Under the pieces are notes generated by a model. That model saw only the letters and a list, made by a program, of their open reading frames with translations. It had not been told where the DNA came from and did no database searches. From positions 1-64,000 of the forward strand of contig CAZWBR010000002.1 of assembly GCA_964632305.1 (NCBI GenBank): a DNA stretch of 64,000 nucleotides, given 5' to 3'. Every line of letters starts with the position of its first letter. Position 1 is the first letter of the stretch. This DNA comes from CAZWBR01 sp964632305. Lineage in GTDB: Bacteria; Bacteroidota; Bacteroidia; Bacteroidales; Prolixibacteraceae. The position numbers and the translations under genes were made by a program. Shown one piece after another: positions 46,018 to 53,221 of this stretch.

Positions 46018-46662
46018 TCAATCCAAAGCTGAAAGCTTATCTTCAGTTTCAATTAGTTTATCGACAATATCCGATGCCACCTCATTTTTAGACTTCAATC
46101 CATACTGAAAAACATTTCCACTATTGTCGAGAATCGTAATTTTGTTGGTGTCAACCTGGAATCCTGAACCTTCCTCTCTTAATGAGTTCAATACAATAAA
46201 ATCGAGGTTCTTTTTCTGCAGTTTTAATACCGCGTTCTTCTCTTCATCCTGGGTCTCAAGTGCAAAGCCAATCAGGACCTGATCCTTTCTCTTGATTCTG
46301 CCCAGGCTGGCTGCAATGTCAGGGTTCGGTTTCAACTCAATGGTATAATTCCCTGCCCCTCGTTTAATCTTCTGTTCTTCCACCACTACAGGGGCATAAT
46401 CAGCCACTGCAGCCGCCATTATGGCGCCGTTACATTTCCCGTAAAGATGGCTGCAAGCCTCATACATCTGCCGGGCCGATACAACATCGATCCGTTCAAT
46501 ACTCTTATTCCTTGTTTTGAGAGAAACCGGCCCGCTCACCAGATAGACCCTGGCGCCCAATTCAGCCAACCGCTCGGCAAGGGCATACCCCATCTTACCG
46601 GACGAATAATTCCCGATAAACCTTACAGGATCGAGCTTTTCATGAGTGGGACCTGCCGTCAC
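46018..46662 (-). CDS. coaBC: Phosphopantothenate-cysteine ligase part of CoaBC (out of frame with CoaC part)
   Basis: This is the C-terminal CoaB half of the bifunctional enzyme: TAGPTHEKLDPVRFIGNYSSGKMG opens the ligase fold, with AAAVADYAP and IGFALET further on. CoaB joins cysteine to 4'-phosphopantothenate in coenzyme A synthesis. The frame stays open upstream through LLNRTYLV to the run of ten A at 46684-46693, where it meets the CoaC half in the other frame. The only in-frame start is a GTG at 46662 with no ribosome site. It is therefore probably made by frameshift or transcript slippage, or the base count of the run is wrong. Confidence 0.85.
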   Translation of the reverse strand: MTAGPTHEKLDPVRFIGNYSSGKMGYALAERLAELGARVYLVSGPVSLKTRNKSIERIDVVSARQMYEACSHLYGKCNGAIMAAAVADYAPVVVEEQKIKRGAGNYTIELKPNPDIAASLGRIKRKDQVLIGFALETQDEEKNAVLKLQKKNLDFIVLNSLREEGSGFQVDTNKITILDNSGNVFQYGLKSKNEVASDIVDKLIETEDKLSALD

Positions 46663-46676
46663 CAGATAGGTTCGGT

Positions 46677-47237
46677 TCAGCAGTTTTTTTTTTCGCCGAA
46701 AAATCCGACGATCGCTTCAATAATTTTATCCGGTTCTTCCATCCGGCCTTTACCCGTCAATCCACTGGCCAATTCACCGGAAGCCGGCTCTATAATCATA
46801 TTCCCGTACCCTCGGAGGATATCCAGATTCCCCCGGGTCGAAGGATGGGCATACATATCTAAATCCATTGCCGGGGCAACCATTACCGGGCAGCGTGCCG
46901 ACATATAAGTGGTTACCAGAAGATTGTCACATATTCCATGAGCCATCTTTCCTATGGTCGTTGCTGTAGCCGGGGCAATGACGATTAAATCGGCCCAAAG
47001 CCCCAAATCAACATGACTGTTCCAACTCCCTACCCTCTTGGCAAAAAAATCACTCAATACCGGGTTACCCGAAAGCGACGAGAGAGTCAGCGGGGTAATA
47101 AACTCTTTGGCGGCAGGAGTCATTAAAACCTGAACCTCAGCACCAAGTTTAACCAATCCACGCAACAGATAAGCCGCTTTATACGCAGCGATACTCCCTG
47201 TAACGCCCAAAACAATCTTTTTACCCTGAAGTGTCAT
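46677..47237 (-). CDS. coaBC: Phosphopantothenoylcysteine decarboxylase part of CoaBC (stops after slippery run)
   Basis: This is the N-terminal CoaC half: GKKIVLGVTGSIAAYKAAYL, the active-site His in GSWNSHVDLGLWADLI, APATATTIGKMAHGICDNLL and PAMDLDMY, all typical of the FMN-dependent decarboxylase. It removes CO2 from phosphopantothenoylcysteine. The frame ends GFFGEKKNC then stop, right after ten consecutive A. One extra A, or a -1 shift on that run, would continue straight into the ligase half. The start ATG at 47237 is preferred over an upstream start. It lies 101 nt after rpoZ. Confidence 0.9.
   Translation of the reverse strand: MTLQGKKIVLGVTGSIAAYKAAYLLRGLVKLGAEVQVLMTPAAKEFITPLTLSSLSGNPVLSDFFAKRVGSWNSHVDLGLWADLIVIAPATATTIGKMAHGICDNLLVTTYMSARCPVMVAPAMDLDMYAHPSTRGNLDILRGYGNMIIEPASGELASGLTGKGRMEEPDKIIEAIVGFFGEKKNC
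46684..46693 (-). other. A10 slippery run joining coaC and coaB frames
   Basis: On the coding strand the sequence reads GGC G followed by ten A and CTGCTGAAC. Frame 0 gives GAA AAA AAA AAC TGC TGA. A -1 slip (equivalent to 11 A) gives GAA AAA AAA AAA CTG CTG AAC and continues as CoaB. Such A runs are known sites of ribosomal frameshifting and polymerase slippage, and also of sequencing error. Confidence 0.7.
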
Positions 47238-47338
47238 CTTCCTTTTTCTCCTAAAGTTTGTTTCTAACAACAAAATCCGAAGCCGGGAGAGAGTTCCCTG
47301 CCACGGATTATGCACTTTAAAAGCCGAGGCTCTTAAAT

Positions 47339-47665
47339 CTATTTCTTCTCCTTCGCAGGATTACGGTAGTAAATCTGTCCTTCCTTGAATTCCTCGTAAG
47401 CGATCAGCACCGGTTTCGACAACCTTTCGTAATAACGAGAGATCTCAATCTGTTCACGGTTCTCAAATACCTCTTCAAGATTGTCAGAATAAGAAGCGAA
47501 CTCCTGAAGTTTCTGGTTCAACTCTTCTTTCAGCTCTGCATTGATCTGATTGGCCCGCTTGGCAATCACCATCAATGATTCATAAATATTACCGGTAACC
47601 GAATCAAGCTCACCTAAATCTCTTGGAACGGTCGAACTTGCAGCTTTCGTTTTTCTGTAATCCAT
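47339..47665 (-). CDS. rpoZ: RNA polymerase omega subunit (Bacteroidota type)
   Basis: The 108-residue protein contains GNIYESLMVIAKRANQINAELKEEL, which corresponds to the core helices of omega (RAxQI-type region), and the C-terminal KPVLIAYEEFKEGQIYYR typical of the Bacteroidota form. Omega helps fold and assemble the beta' subunit. It starts 7 nt before the bamD stop on the coding strand order (bamD, then rpoZ, then coaBC), the usual arrangement in the phylum. Confidence 0.85.
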   Translation of the reverse strand: MDYRKTKAASSTVPRDLGELDSVTGNIYESLMVIAKRANQINAELKEELNQKLQEFASYSDNLEEVFENREQIEISRYYERLSKPVLIAYEEFKEGQIYYRNPAKEKK

Positions 47666-47672
47666 ACTACTT

Positions 47673-48494
47673 TTATTCTGTTTTATTTAAATCTTCGTCA
47701 CTCAAATTCATCATCTTCTTCGTATTTGAAAAGAAACGATCGGCCTCTTTCCGATATTGGCTCTCGGGAAATTCATCCACAAAGGTATAATATTCGTCAA
47801 GTGCTGAATTCAAACGCTCGCGTTTCTTCTCGTCAATACTGTTCTCGCCAAGCAGATATTTCGACTTTAACAGGTAAAACATCAACTCTTCACGGTATTT
47901 CGAATCGGGAAACTCTTTCAAACTGTTGGTCAACGAGATAACCGCTGCACGATAGTCAGCCAAATCATAATACAAACGACCGCTCAAATACGATTTATAA
48001 ACCAGTTTTTCACGCAATTCATCAATCAAACGGTTAGCTTCCGCCACGCGGGTACTGTTCGGATAAAGATTGATAAATAACTGTAAAGCATCAATCGCTT
48101 CTTCAGAGGTTCTCTGGTCCAATCGTGGATTCGGAGAGTCAAGATAAGTACAATATCCGATCAGGTACTGGGCTTCCTCTCCATATTCGCTGCGCGGGAA
48201 ATTCTTGATCAGTTGCCGGAAATAGTAACTTGCCAGCGTATAATCGTGCATCCCGTAATTACTCTTGGCCAGGTAATAATAGATCTGGTCAGCCCGGCTG
48301 GTCCCCTGGTAAATGCTCACTAATTCCTGGTAAAGCTGGGAAGAACGGCTGTATTCCTTGCTATCGTAATATTCCCGTGCTTTCTTCAATTTATATTCAT
48401 AGTCAGTACTCTTGACTATTTTCTGGTAATCACCACAGGAAACAGCGATCAACAACAATCCAACCCAAAAGATATTTCTCACGTTTCGAATCAT
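47673..48494 (-). CDS. bamD: Outer-membrane protein assembly factor BamD
   Basis: The 273-residue lipoprotein has lipobox IAVSC (Cys20) and about five TPR-like helical repeats (REYYDSKEYSRSSQLYQEL, YYLAKSNYGMHDYTLASYYFRQLIKNFP, ALQLFINLYPNSTRVAEANRLIDELR). BamD is the essential lipoprotein of the BAM complex, which inserts beta-barrels into the outer membrane. I chose the ATG at 48494; an in-frame ATG at 48509 lies within the -7 region. First gene of the bamD-rpoZ-coaBC-porD-recN unit. Confidence 0.93.
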   Translation of the reverse strand: MIRNVRNIFWVGLLLIAVSCGDYQKIVKSTDYEYKLKKAREYYDSKEYSRSSQLYQELVSIYQGTSRADQIYYYLAKSNYGMHDYTLASYYFRQLIKNFPRSEYGEEAQYLIGYCTYLDSPNPRLDQRTSEEAIDALQLFINLYPNSTRVAEANRLIDELREKLVYKSYLSGRLYYDLADYRAAVISLTNSLKEFPDSKYREELMFYLLKSKYLLGENSIDEKKRERLNSALDEYYTFVDEFPESQYRKEADRFFSNTKKMMNLSDEDLNKTE

Positions 48495-48498
48495 TTTG

Positions 48499-48506
48499 CA
48501 AAGATA
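48499..48506 (-). promoter_or_regulatory. -7 box (TATCTTTG) giving a near-leaderless bamD mRNA
   Basis: On the minus strand TATCTTTG fits TAnnTTTG and ends four nucleotides before the ATG at 48494. The spacing is the same as at the Nramp gene (29523-29530). If it is used, translation would begin at or near the first base of the mRNA. No TTTG was found at the expected -33 position. Confidence 0.5.
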
Positions 48507-48821
48507 CATATTTTCTACAATTGCTTAAATTAAAATATCATCATCAATTTTAACCTTTTCTGCACGTAATTTATCAATCTGACAAACGGTGCCACTCCTC
48601 ATAGAGTCCATTCTTTCCTTGAAGGTTGCTCCAAAATCGAAGATTCACAAAGAAAACCCGAAAATAATTAAAAGCAAATTTCAAAAAAACCAATTTTACC
48701 TCCGCCAAAGGGCCCAACTCCCTGTCGGAGACTTCAACCTGACCTAACAAACCTCATTGATTACAAATTTTATAAATATTTAATTCGCTTTTGAGATTTA
48801 TGGTTTAAAAATAAAAAAGTT
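48507..48821. other. Divergent intergenic region between bamD and the oxoamine synthase
   Basis: The 315 bp are AT-rich and contain no credible gene. Apart from the two outward-facing -7 boxes at its ends, no structure was seen. Confidence 0.5.
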
Positions 48822-48829
48822 TACTTTTG
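48822..48829 (+). promoter_or_regulatory. -7 box (TACTTTTG) of the alpha-oxoamine synthase gene
   Basis: TACTTTTG fits TAnnTTTG. A TTTA lies 21 nt upstream (48797-48800). The implied leader before the GTG at 48859 is about 22 nt. Confidence 0.55.
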
Positions 48830-48858
48830 CGTAGTCTTAATATAAAACTATTACAACC

Positions 48859-50103
48859 GTGGATATTTTTGAAAAAATAAAAACAGACAAAGGCAACATT
48901 GGTCAATACCAAAAAGAAGCTCATGGTTATTTTTCTTTCCCCAAACTGGAGGGAGAAATCGGCCCACGGATGAAATTCCGCGGAAAAGAAGTTCTGAACT
49001 GGAGCTTAAATAATTATTGCGGACTGGCCAACCACCCCGAAGTCAGAAAAGCTGACGCCGAAGGTGCCGCTCAATATGGACTCGCTTACCCTATGGGAGC
49101 CCGAATGATGTCAGGCCAAACCAGCAAGCACGAAGAACTCGAAAAACAACTCGCTTCCTTCGTCAGTAAAGAAGATGCTTTCCTGCTTAACTACGGCTAC
49201 CAGGGAATGATCTCGATTATCGATGCCATTTGCGGACGTAACGACGTTATTGTTTATGACGCCGAATCACACGCGTGTATCCTCGACGGTGTACGCCTCC
49301 ACATGGGTAAACGTTTTGTGTACAAACACAACGACATGGAGAGCTTGCGCAAACAACTCGACCATGCCACCAGCCTGGCTCAAAAAACCGATGGCGGTAT
49401 TTTAGTGATCACCGAAGGCGTCTTTGGCATGGCCGGCGACTTGGGTCAGCTCGACGAAATTGTAGCATTAAAAAGCGAATATAACTTCCGCCTGTTAGTT
49501 GACGATGCTCATGGCTTCGGAACAATGGGCCCAACCGGCGCCGGAACAGGCGAACACTTCGGCGTACAGGATCAGGTCGATATGTACTTCGGAACCTTTG
49601 CCAAATCAATGGCCGGAATCGGCGCTTTCATCGCCAGCAGCGAAGAAGTATGCGACTACCTGCGTTATAATATGCGTTCACAGACTTTCGCCAAATCGCT
49701 GCCTATGCCTATGGTTATCGGTCTGCTCAAACGTCTTGAACTGCTCAAGACCCAACCGGAATTACGCGATAAATTATGGACGATCGTCCGTGCCCTTCAG
49801 AGCGGGTTGAAAGCCGAAGGCTTTAACCTTGGCACGACCAACTCCATGGTTACTCCGGTTTACCTTTCCGGCAGCGTCCCTGAAGGAACCAACGTCGTGC
49901 TCGACCTTCGCGAGAACTACAATATCTTCTGTTCCATCGTGGTCTACCCGGTTATCCCCAAAGGACAGTTACTGCTCCGTTTGATTCCTACCGCAGCACA
50001 TACCCTCGAAGATGTTGAATATACCATCAAAGCTTTCTCCGAGGTTCGCAAAAAACTGGAAGCAGGGAAATACGCGGCCAACAAAATTGCCCAGGTATCC
50101 TAA
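48859..50103 (+). CDS. PLP-dependent alpha-oxoamine synthase (serine palmitoyltransferase/KBL-like)
   Basis: The 414-residue enzyme belongs to the family that condenses an amino acid with an acyl-CoA. Features are LNWSLNNYCGLANHPEV, MGARMMSGQTSKHEELE, the PLP-contacting VDDAHGFGTMGPTGAG and the PLP-binding Lys in GTFAKSMAGIGAF. Family members include 2-amino-3-ketobutyrate CoA ligase, 8-amino-7-oxononanoate synthase and serine palmitoyltransferase. In Bacteroidota the last makes sphingolipids and is the likeliest role, but the sequence alone does not decide. The start is GTG at 48859. It converges on trxB. Confidence 0.85.
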   Translation: MDIFEKIKTDKGNIGQYQKEAHGYFSFPKLEGEIGPRMKFRGKEVLNWSLNNYCGLANHPEVRKADAEGAAQYGLAYPMGARMMSGQTSKHEELEKQLASFVSKEDAFLLNYGYQGMISIIDAICGRNDVIVYDAESHACILDGVRLHMGKRFVYKHNDMESLRKQLDHATSLAQKTDGGILVITEGVFGMAGDLGQLDEIVALKSEYNFRLLVDDAHGFGTMGPTGAGTGEHFGVQDQVDMYFGTFAKSMAGIGAFIASSEEVCDYLRYNMRSQTFAKSLPMPMVIGLLKRLELLKTQPELRDKLWTIVRALQSGLKAEGFNLGTTNSMVTPVYLSGSVPEGTNVVLDLRENYNIFCSIVVYPVIPKGQLLLRLIPTAAHTLEDVEYTIKAFSEVRKKLEAGKYAANKIAQVS

Positions 50104-50118
50104 GGTTTTCCAAAATAT

Positions 50119-50161
50119 ACTATAAAAAAAGCCTCCTTGACGGGAGGCTTTTTTTTATAGT
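50119..50161. terminator. Bidirectional terminator between the oxoamine synthase gene and trxB
   Basis: GCCTCC (50131-50136) and GGAGGC (50143-50148) form the GC core. The symmetrical ACTATAAAAAAA and TTTTTTTTATAGT flanks extend the stem and give T runs in both directions. Confidence 0.92.
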
Positions 50162-50170
50162 ATCATCTTC

Positions 50171-51172
50171 TCAATGCCGGTCCGACAAATAGCGTTCGGC
50201 ATCCAGGGCTGCCTTGCAACCCGATCCGGCCGCAGTTACCGCCTGACGGTAGTAGGGATCCATCACATCGCCGCAGGCAAATACCCCGTCAACATTGGTC
50301 TTCGAAGTTACCCCTATCGTCTTGATATAACCAATCTCATCGGTTTCAATATATTTTCGGAATATCTCCGAATTGGGCTTGTGACCGATTGCCAGGAAGA
50401 AGCCGTCAACTTTAATGGTCTCTTCCGATTCATTGGCCTCCCCTCTGTTTTTGGCCAGCACGACCCCTTCGACCACTCCTTCGCCGATTAATCCCTTGGT
50501 CTGATGCTTCCACAACACCTCAATATTGGGAGTATTGAAAACCCGCTCCTGCATCACTTTTGAAGCCCTGAAAACATCACGACGCACGATCATATAAACT
50601 TTACGGCATAATCCGGCCAGGTAAACAGCCTCCTCACAGGCCGTGTCACCGCCGCCAACCACCGCGACATCTTTTCCGCGATAGAAAAAACCGTCGCAGG
50701 TCGCACAGGCCGAAACGCCTGAACCCGCGTATTTCTTTTCATCGGGCAATCCCAGGTATTGTGCCTCAGCCCCGGTGGCAATAATCACGGTATCGGCCTC
50801 AATCGTTTTTTTCCCGTCAATGGTAACCCGGTGGACCGGACTGCTGAAATCAGCTGCCGTGGCTAATCCCCACCGGATATCTGCTCCAAAACGCTGTGCC
50901 TGCGCTTTTAAATCTTCCATCATCACCGGTCCGGTAACCCCGTTCGGGTAACCCGGGAAATTCTCCACTTCGGTTGTCGTGGTCAACTGCCCCCCGGGCT
51001 GCAATCCTTCGTACAACACGGGTTGAATATTTGCCCTCGAGGCATAAATAGCGGCGGTATATCCGGCAGGCCCCGACCCGATAATCAGACATTTCACCCT
51101 CTCAGTATCGCCGTTCGGAACAACCTCCGCCGGCTTATTATCCGAAACATTCATCGTTTTAAAAAACTCCAT
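50171..51172 (-). CDS. trxB: Thioredoxin-disulfide reductase
   Basis: The 333-residue flavoenzyme has the FAD-binding motif IIGSGPAGYTAAIYA, the redox-active CATC pair, an NADPH-binding GGGDTACEEA and the C-terminal FAD motif GVFACGDVMDPYYRQAVTAAGSG. It reduces thioredoxin with NADPH and may supply electrons for the APS reductase at 41541. The first 25 residues or so precede the domain proper; a second in-frame ATG is at residue 7. It is a single gene with a promoter at 51195-51226. Confidence 0.95.
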   Translation of the reverse strand: MEFFKTMNVSDNKPAEVVPNGDTERVKCLIIGSGPAGYTAAIYASRANIQPVLYEGLQPGGQLTTTTEVENFPGYPNGVTGPVMMEDLKAQAQRFGADIRWGLATAADFSSPVHRVTIDGKKTIEADTVIIATGAEAQYLGLPDEKKYAGSGVSACATCDGFFYRGKDVAVVGGGDTACEEAVYLAGLCRKVYMIVRRDVFRASKVMQERVFNTPNIEVLWKHQTKGLIGEGVVEGVVLAKNRGEANESEETIKVDGFFLAIGHKPNSEIFRKYIETDEIGYIKTIGVTSKTNVDGVFACGDVMDPYYRQAVTAAGSGCKAALDAERYLSDRH

Positions 51173-51194
51173 GTCATTTATCTTTTGTTTTGTT

Positions 51195-51233
51195 CAAAAC
51201 TATATAATTTAAATCACACCGGCAATATTTGCC
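51195..51233 (-). promoter_or_regulatory. trxB promoter with an inverted repeat over the -33 element
   Basis: On the minus strand ATTG (51226-51223) is followed after 20 nt by TAGTTTTG (51202-51195), fitting TTTG-N20-TAnnTTTG with one mismatch. An inverted repeat GGCAATATTTGCC (51221-51233) overlaps the -33 element and may be a regulator site. Confidence 0.5.
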
Positions 51234-51522
51234 AATGAAAATTATTTTTTAATCTATATGAGAATTTAATGTTAAACAGGCAATCCGCCCGATTGTTCAA
51301 AGCTCCCGTTCAAAAGTCAGAATCCGAAAATTATGCAATCCAACCATTCAACATGGCCAATCTTTCAGATTCATTTGATAAAAATATAAAAGGTTGAAAT
51401 ATTCTAAACCCATCGTCCTCCAAATATTCTCATTTTTTATCCCTGATCCAAAAATTTCTGATCGATTCGCACCCGCAACAATAACTATCCCGATCCCGTG
51501 ACACCACTATCCCTTCTCCGGG

Positions 51523-51587
51523 GTTTGTTCGTACTTTGTTCGTAGTTTGTTCGTACTTCATTTATATAATGAACGAATAAAGTACGT
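51523..51587 (+). repeat. 11-bp direct-repeat array C with inverted end copy
   Basis: TTTGTTCGTAC, TTTGTTCGTAG and TTTGTTCGTAC follow one another without a gap from 51524. Further on an inverted copy is present: GAACGAATAAAGTACG reads CGTACTTTATTCGTTC on the other strand. A palindromic CATTTATATAATG lies between. The arrangement is like arrays A and B. The rest of the 549-bp gap (51173-51721) holds the trxB promoter and no gene. Confidence 0.75.
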
Positions 51588-51721
51588 CTAAACAATGGAT
51601 TTAATAATACTATAATCATGACTTGACCATGCGAAGAAATAGCGGAGATCTTCACACCAGGATCTCAGGAAACATGGGAAGAGTGTTTTTGGTGGAAACG
51701 AACGGGTAATACAATATTATT

Positions 51722-52102
51722 TCATCGGGCCGGTGATGAACTTTCGAAGCGGGTGCGCGAAGCTGAAATAGCGGGCATATTCCTCGCGGCCCAATCGGTC
51801 AGGTTTTTGATCAGGGGTAGCAACTCCTCACCAACGGGAGTGAGCCGATACTCCACCCGCGGAGGGATCTCCGGGTAAACGGTGCGGGCAACCAACCCAT
51901 CGGCTTCCAGTTTGCGCAGGGTTACCGTCAGCATCTTTTGCGAGATATCGCCGATCGACTGGTTGATTTGATTGAAACGAAGCGTACCCCCTTCGCCCAA
52001 CAGCATAATCACCAGGATCGACCACTTGTCGCCAAAGCGGTCGAGCACATTACGTACGGGACATTGACCGGACATCCGATATTTTTCAAAATTCTTTTCC
52101 AT
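51722..52102 (-). CDS. HxlR-family transcriptional regulator
   Basis: The 126-residue winged-helix protein has the HxlR layout: CPVRNVLDRFGDKWSILVIMLL, then LRFNQINQSIGDISQKMLTVTLRKLEADGLV as the recognition region, and the wing VEYRLTPVGEELLPLI. Cys15 or so, in the GQCPV motif, is the position used for sensing electrophiles or oxidants in some members. I used the ATG at 52102. It is divergent from the NAD(P)H oxidoreductase gene and probably controls it through the palindrome at 52197-52213. Confidence 0.9.
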   Translation of the reverse strand: MEKNFEKYRMSGQCPVRNVLDRFGDKWSILVIMLLGEGGTLRFNQINQSIGDISQKMLTVTLRKLEADGLVARTVYPEIPPRVEYRLTPVGEELLPLIKNLTDWAARNMPAISASRTRFESSSPAR

Positions 52103-52188
52103 TACAACCAACTCATTTTAAAGAATAGTTTCATCAAAGTAAGTATCCCACTTTTCAGTGCCTTATTGTTTTCCTTCCAGTATCTTTT

Positions 52189-52213
52189 TACCTTTGACTT
52201 ACCAAAAGTAAGT
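52189..52213 (+). promoter_or_regulatory. Promoter and ACTTAC-N5-GTAAGT operator of the oxidoreductase gene
   Basis: ATTG (52165-52168), a 20-nt spacer and TACCTTTG (52189-52196) form a promoter. Directly after it, ACTTAC (52197-52202) and GTAAGT (52208-52213) make a perfect 6-bp palindrome over the start site, a typical repressor position. Another GTAAGT lies at 52139-52144, near the hxlR-type gene's own start. Both suit autoregulation and repression by the HxlR protein. Confidence 0.6.
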
Positions 52214-52258
52214 AATAAATAAAGTATTCCGTATTGTTTAATCTTTAATTGTTGAAAT

Positions 52259-53134
52259 ATGGGAAAAATTCTGATCACCGGGGCAACCGGACAATTGGGC
52301 GGCGAGGTGGTCCGTCAGTTATTGACAAAAACGCCGGCGACCAATATCGCGGTGTTGGTAAGGGATGCGGCCAAAGCGGAAGCCTTTGGGAAACAGGGCA
52401 TCGAAACCCGCATCGGCGACTACAACGACTACGGTTCGCTGGCGAAGGCATTTCAGAATACCGACAAGCTCTTCTTTGTCTCGGGCAACGATATTCCCAA
52501 CCGGTTGGTTCAGCATAAAAACGTGGTAAAGGCCGCGACAGCAGCCAAAGTAGGGCATATTGTATATACCAGCTTTCAGCGAAAGAATGAAAGCAGCGAT
52601 TCGCCAATAGCTTTTGTTGCGGATGCCCATATTAAAACCGAGCAATGGATTAAGGCTTCGGGCCTCACCTGGACCATTCTGAAAAACGCGCTATATACCG
52701 ACGGCCTTCCGATGTTTATTGGCGATAAAGTATTGGAAACCGGTGTGATTTATTTCCCTTCCGGAGAAGGGAAAACCTCCTTTACGCTTCGAAAAGATCT
52801 GGCGGCAGGTTCGGCAGCAGTACTAACCAGTGAAGGACATGAAAATAAGAGTTATGAGTTCTCGTCGGATAGTTCCCTGTCGTTTGGTGAAATCGCTGCC
52901 CTCCTCTCGAAACTGACCGGAAAAAAGATCGTCCATATTTCACCTTCTTTGTCTGAATACAAAGAAACGCTGACCAAAGCGGGTGTCCCGGCCCCTATCG
53001 TTGGACTGCTGGCCGGTTTTGGAGAAGGAATCCGGCAAGGGGAATTTGATTTTCCGGATACGAAACTCGCCCGATTGATCGGGCGGGAAACAGGAACGGT
53101 GGAGGAGTTTCTGAAATCGGTCTATACGAAATAG
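52259..53134 (+). CDS. NmrA/QorB-like NAD(P)H-dependent oxidoreductase
   Basis: The 291-residue protein has the atypical SDR dinucleotide motif GKILITGATGQLGGEVV, followed by VLVRDAAKAEAFG and IGDYNDYGSLAKAF, as in NAD(P)H:quinone oxidoreductase 2 (QorB/YtfG) and NmrA-like proteins. IVYTSFQRKNE and TWTILKNALY fit the same group. It probably reduces quinones or senses the redox state. It stands divergent to an HxlR regulator, as the ytfG/ytfH pair does in enterobacteria. Confidence 0.87.
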   Translation: MGKILITGATGQLGGEVVRQLLTKTPATNIAVLVRDAAKAEAFGKQGIETRIGDYNDYGSLAKAFQNTDKLFFVSGNDIPNRLVQHKNVVKAATAAKVGHIVYTSFQRKNESSDSPIAFVADAHIKTEQWIKASGLTWTILKNALYTDGLPMFIGDKVLETGVIYFPSGEGKTSFTLRKDLAAGSAAVLTSEGHENKSYEFSSDSSLSFGEIAALLSKLTGKKIVHISPSLSEYKETLTKAGVPAPIVGLLAGFGEGIRQGEFDFPDTKLARLIGRETGTVEEFLKSVYTK

Positions 53135-53149
53135 AATCGGGTTCATCTA

Positions 53150-53206
53150 CTTACAGGGTGATAGAGCATCATCCTGTAAGGAGATATATGATGCTGTCTC
53201 TACCTG
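53150..53206. repeat. Overlapping inverted repeats between convergent genes
   Basis: CTTACAGG (53150-53157) pairs with CCTGTAAG (53173-53180). A second pair, AGAGCATCAT and ATGATGCTGTCTCT, overlaps it, so the two stems exclude each other. There is no T run. It may serve as a factor-dependent terminator for both convergent genes. Confidence 0.45.
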
Positions 53207-53221
53207 TAACTGATCAGGGAA

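Noticed and set aside
45983..46052. Longer start (46052) for the PorD-like gene
   Set aside because: It would bury the signal peptide and overlap the end region of coaB.
46018..46662. CoaB translated on its own from the GTG at 46662
   Set aside because: No ribosome site precedes it, the conserved sequence continues upstream of it to the A10 run, and the family is normally one CoaBC polypeptide.
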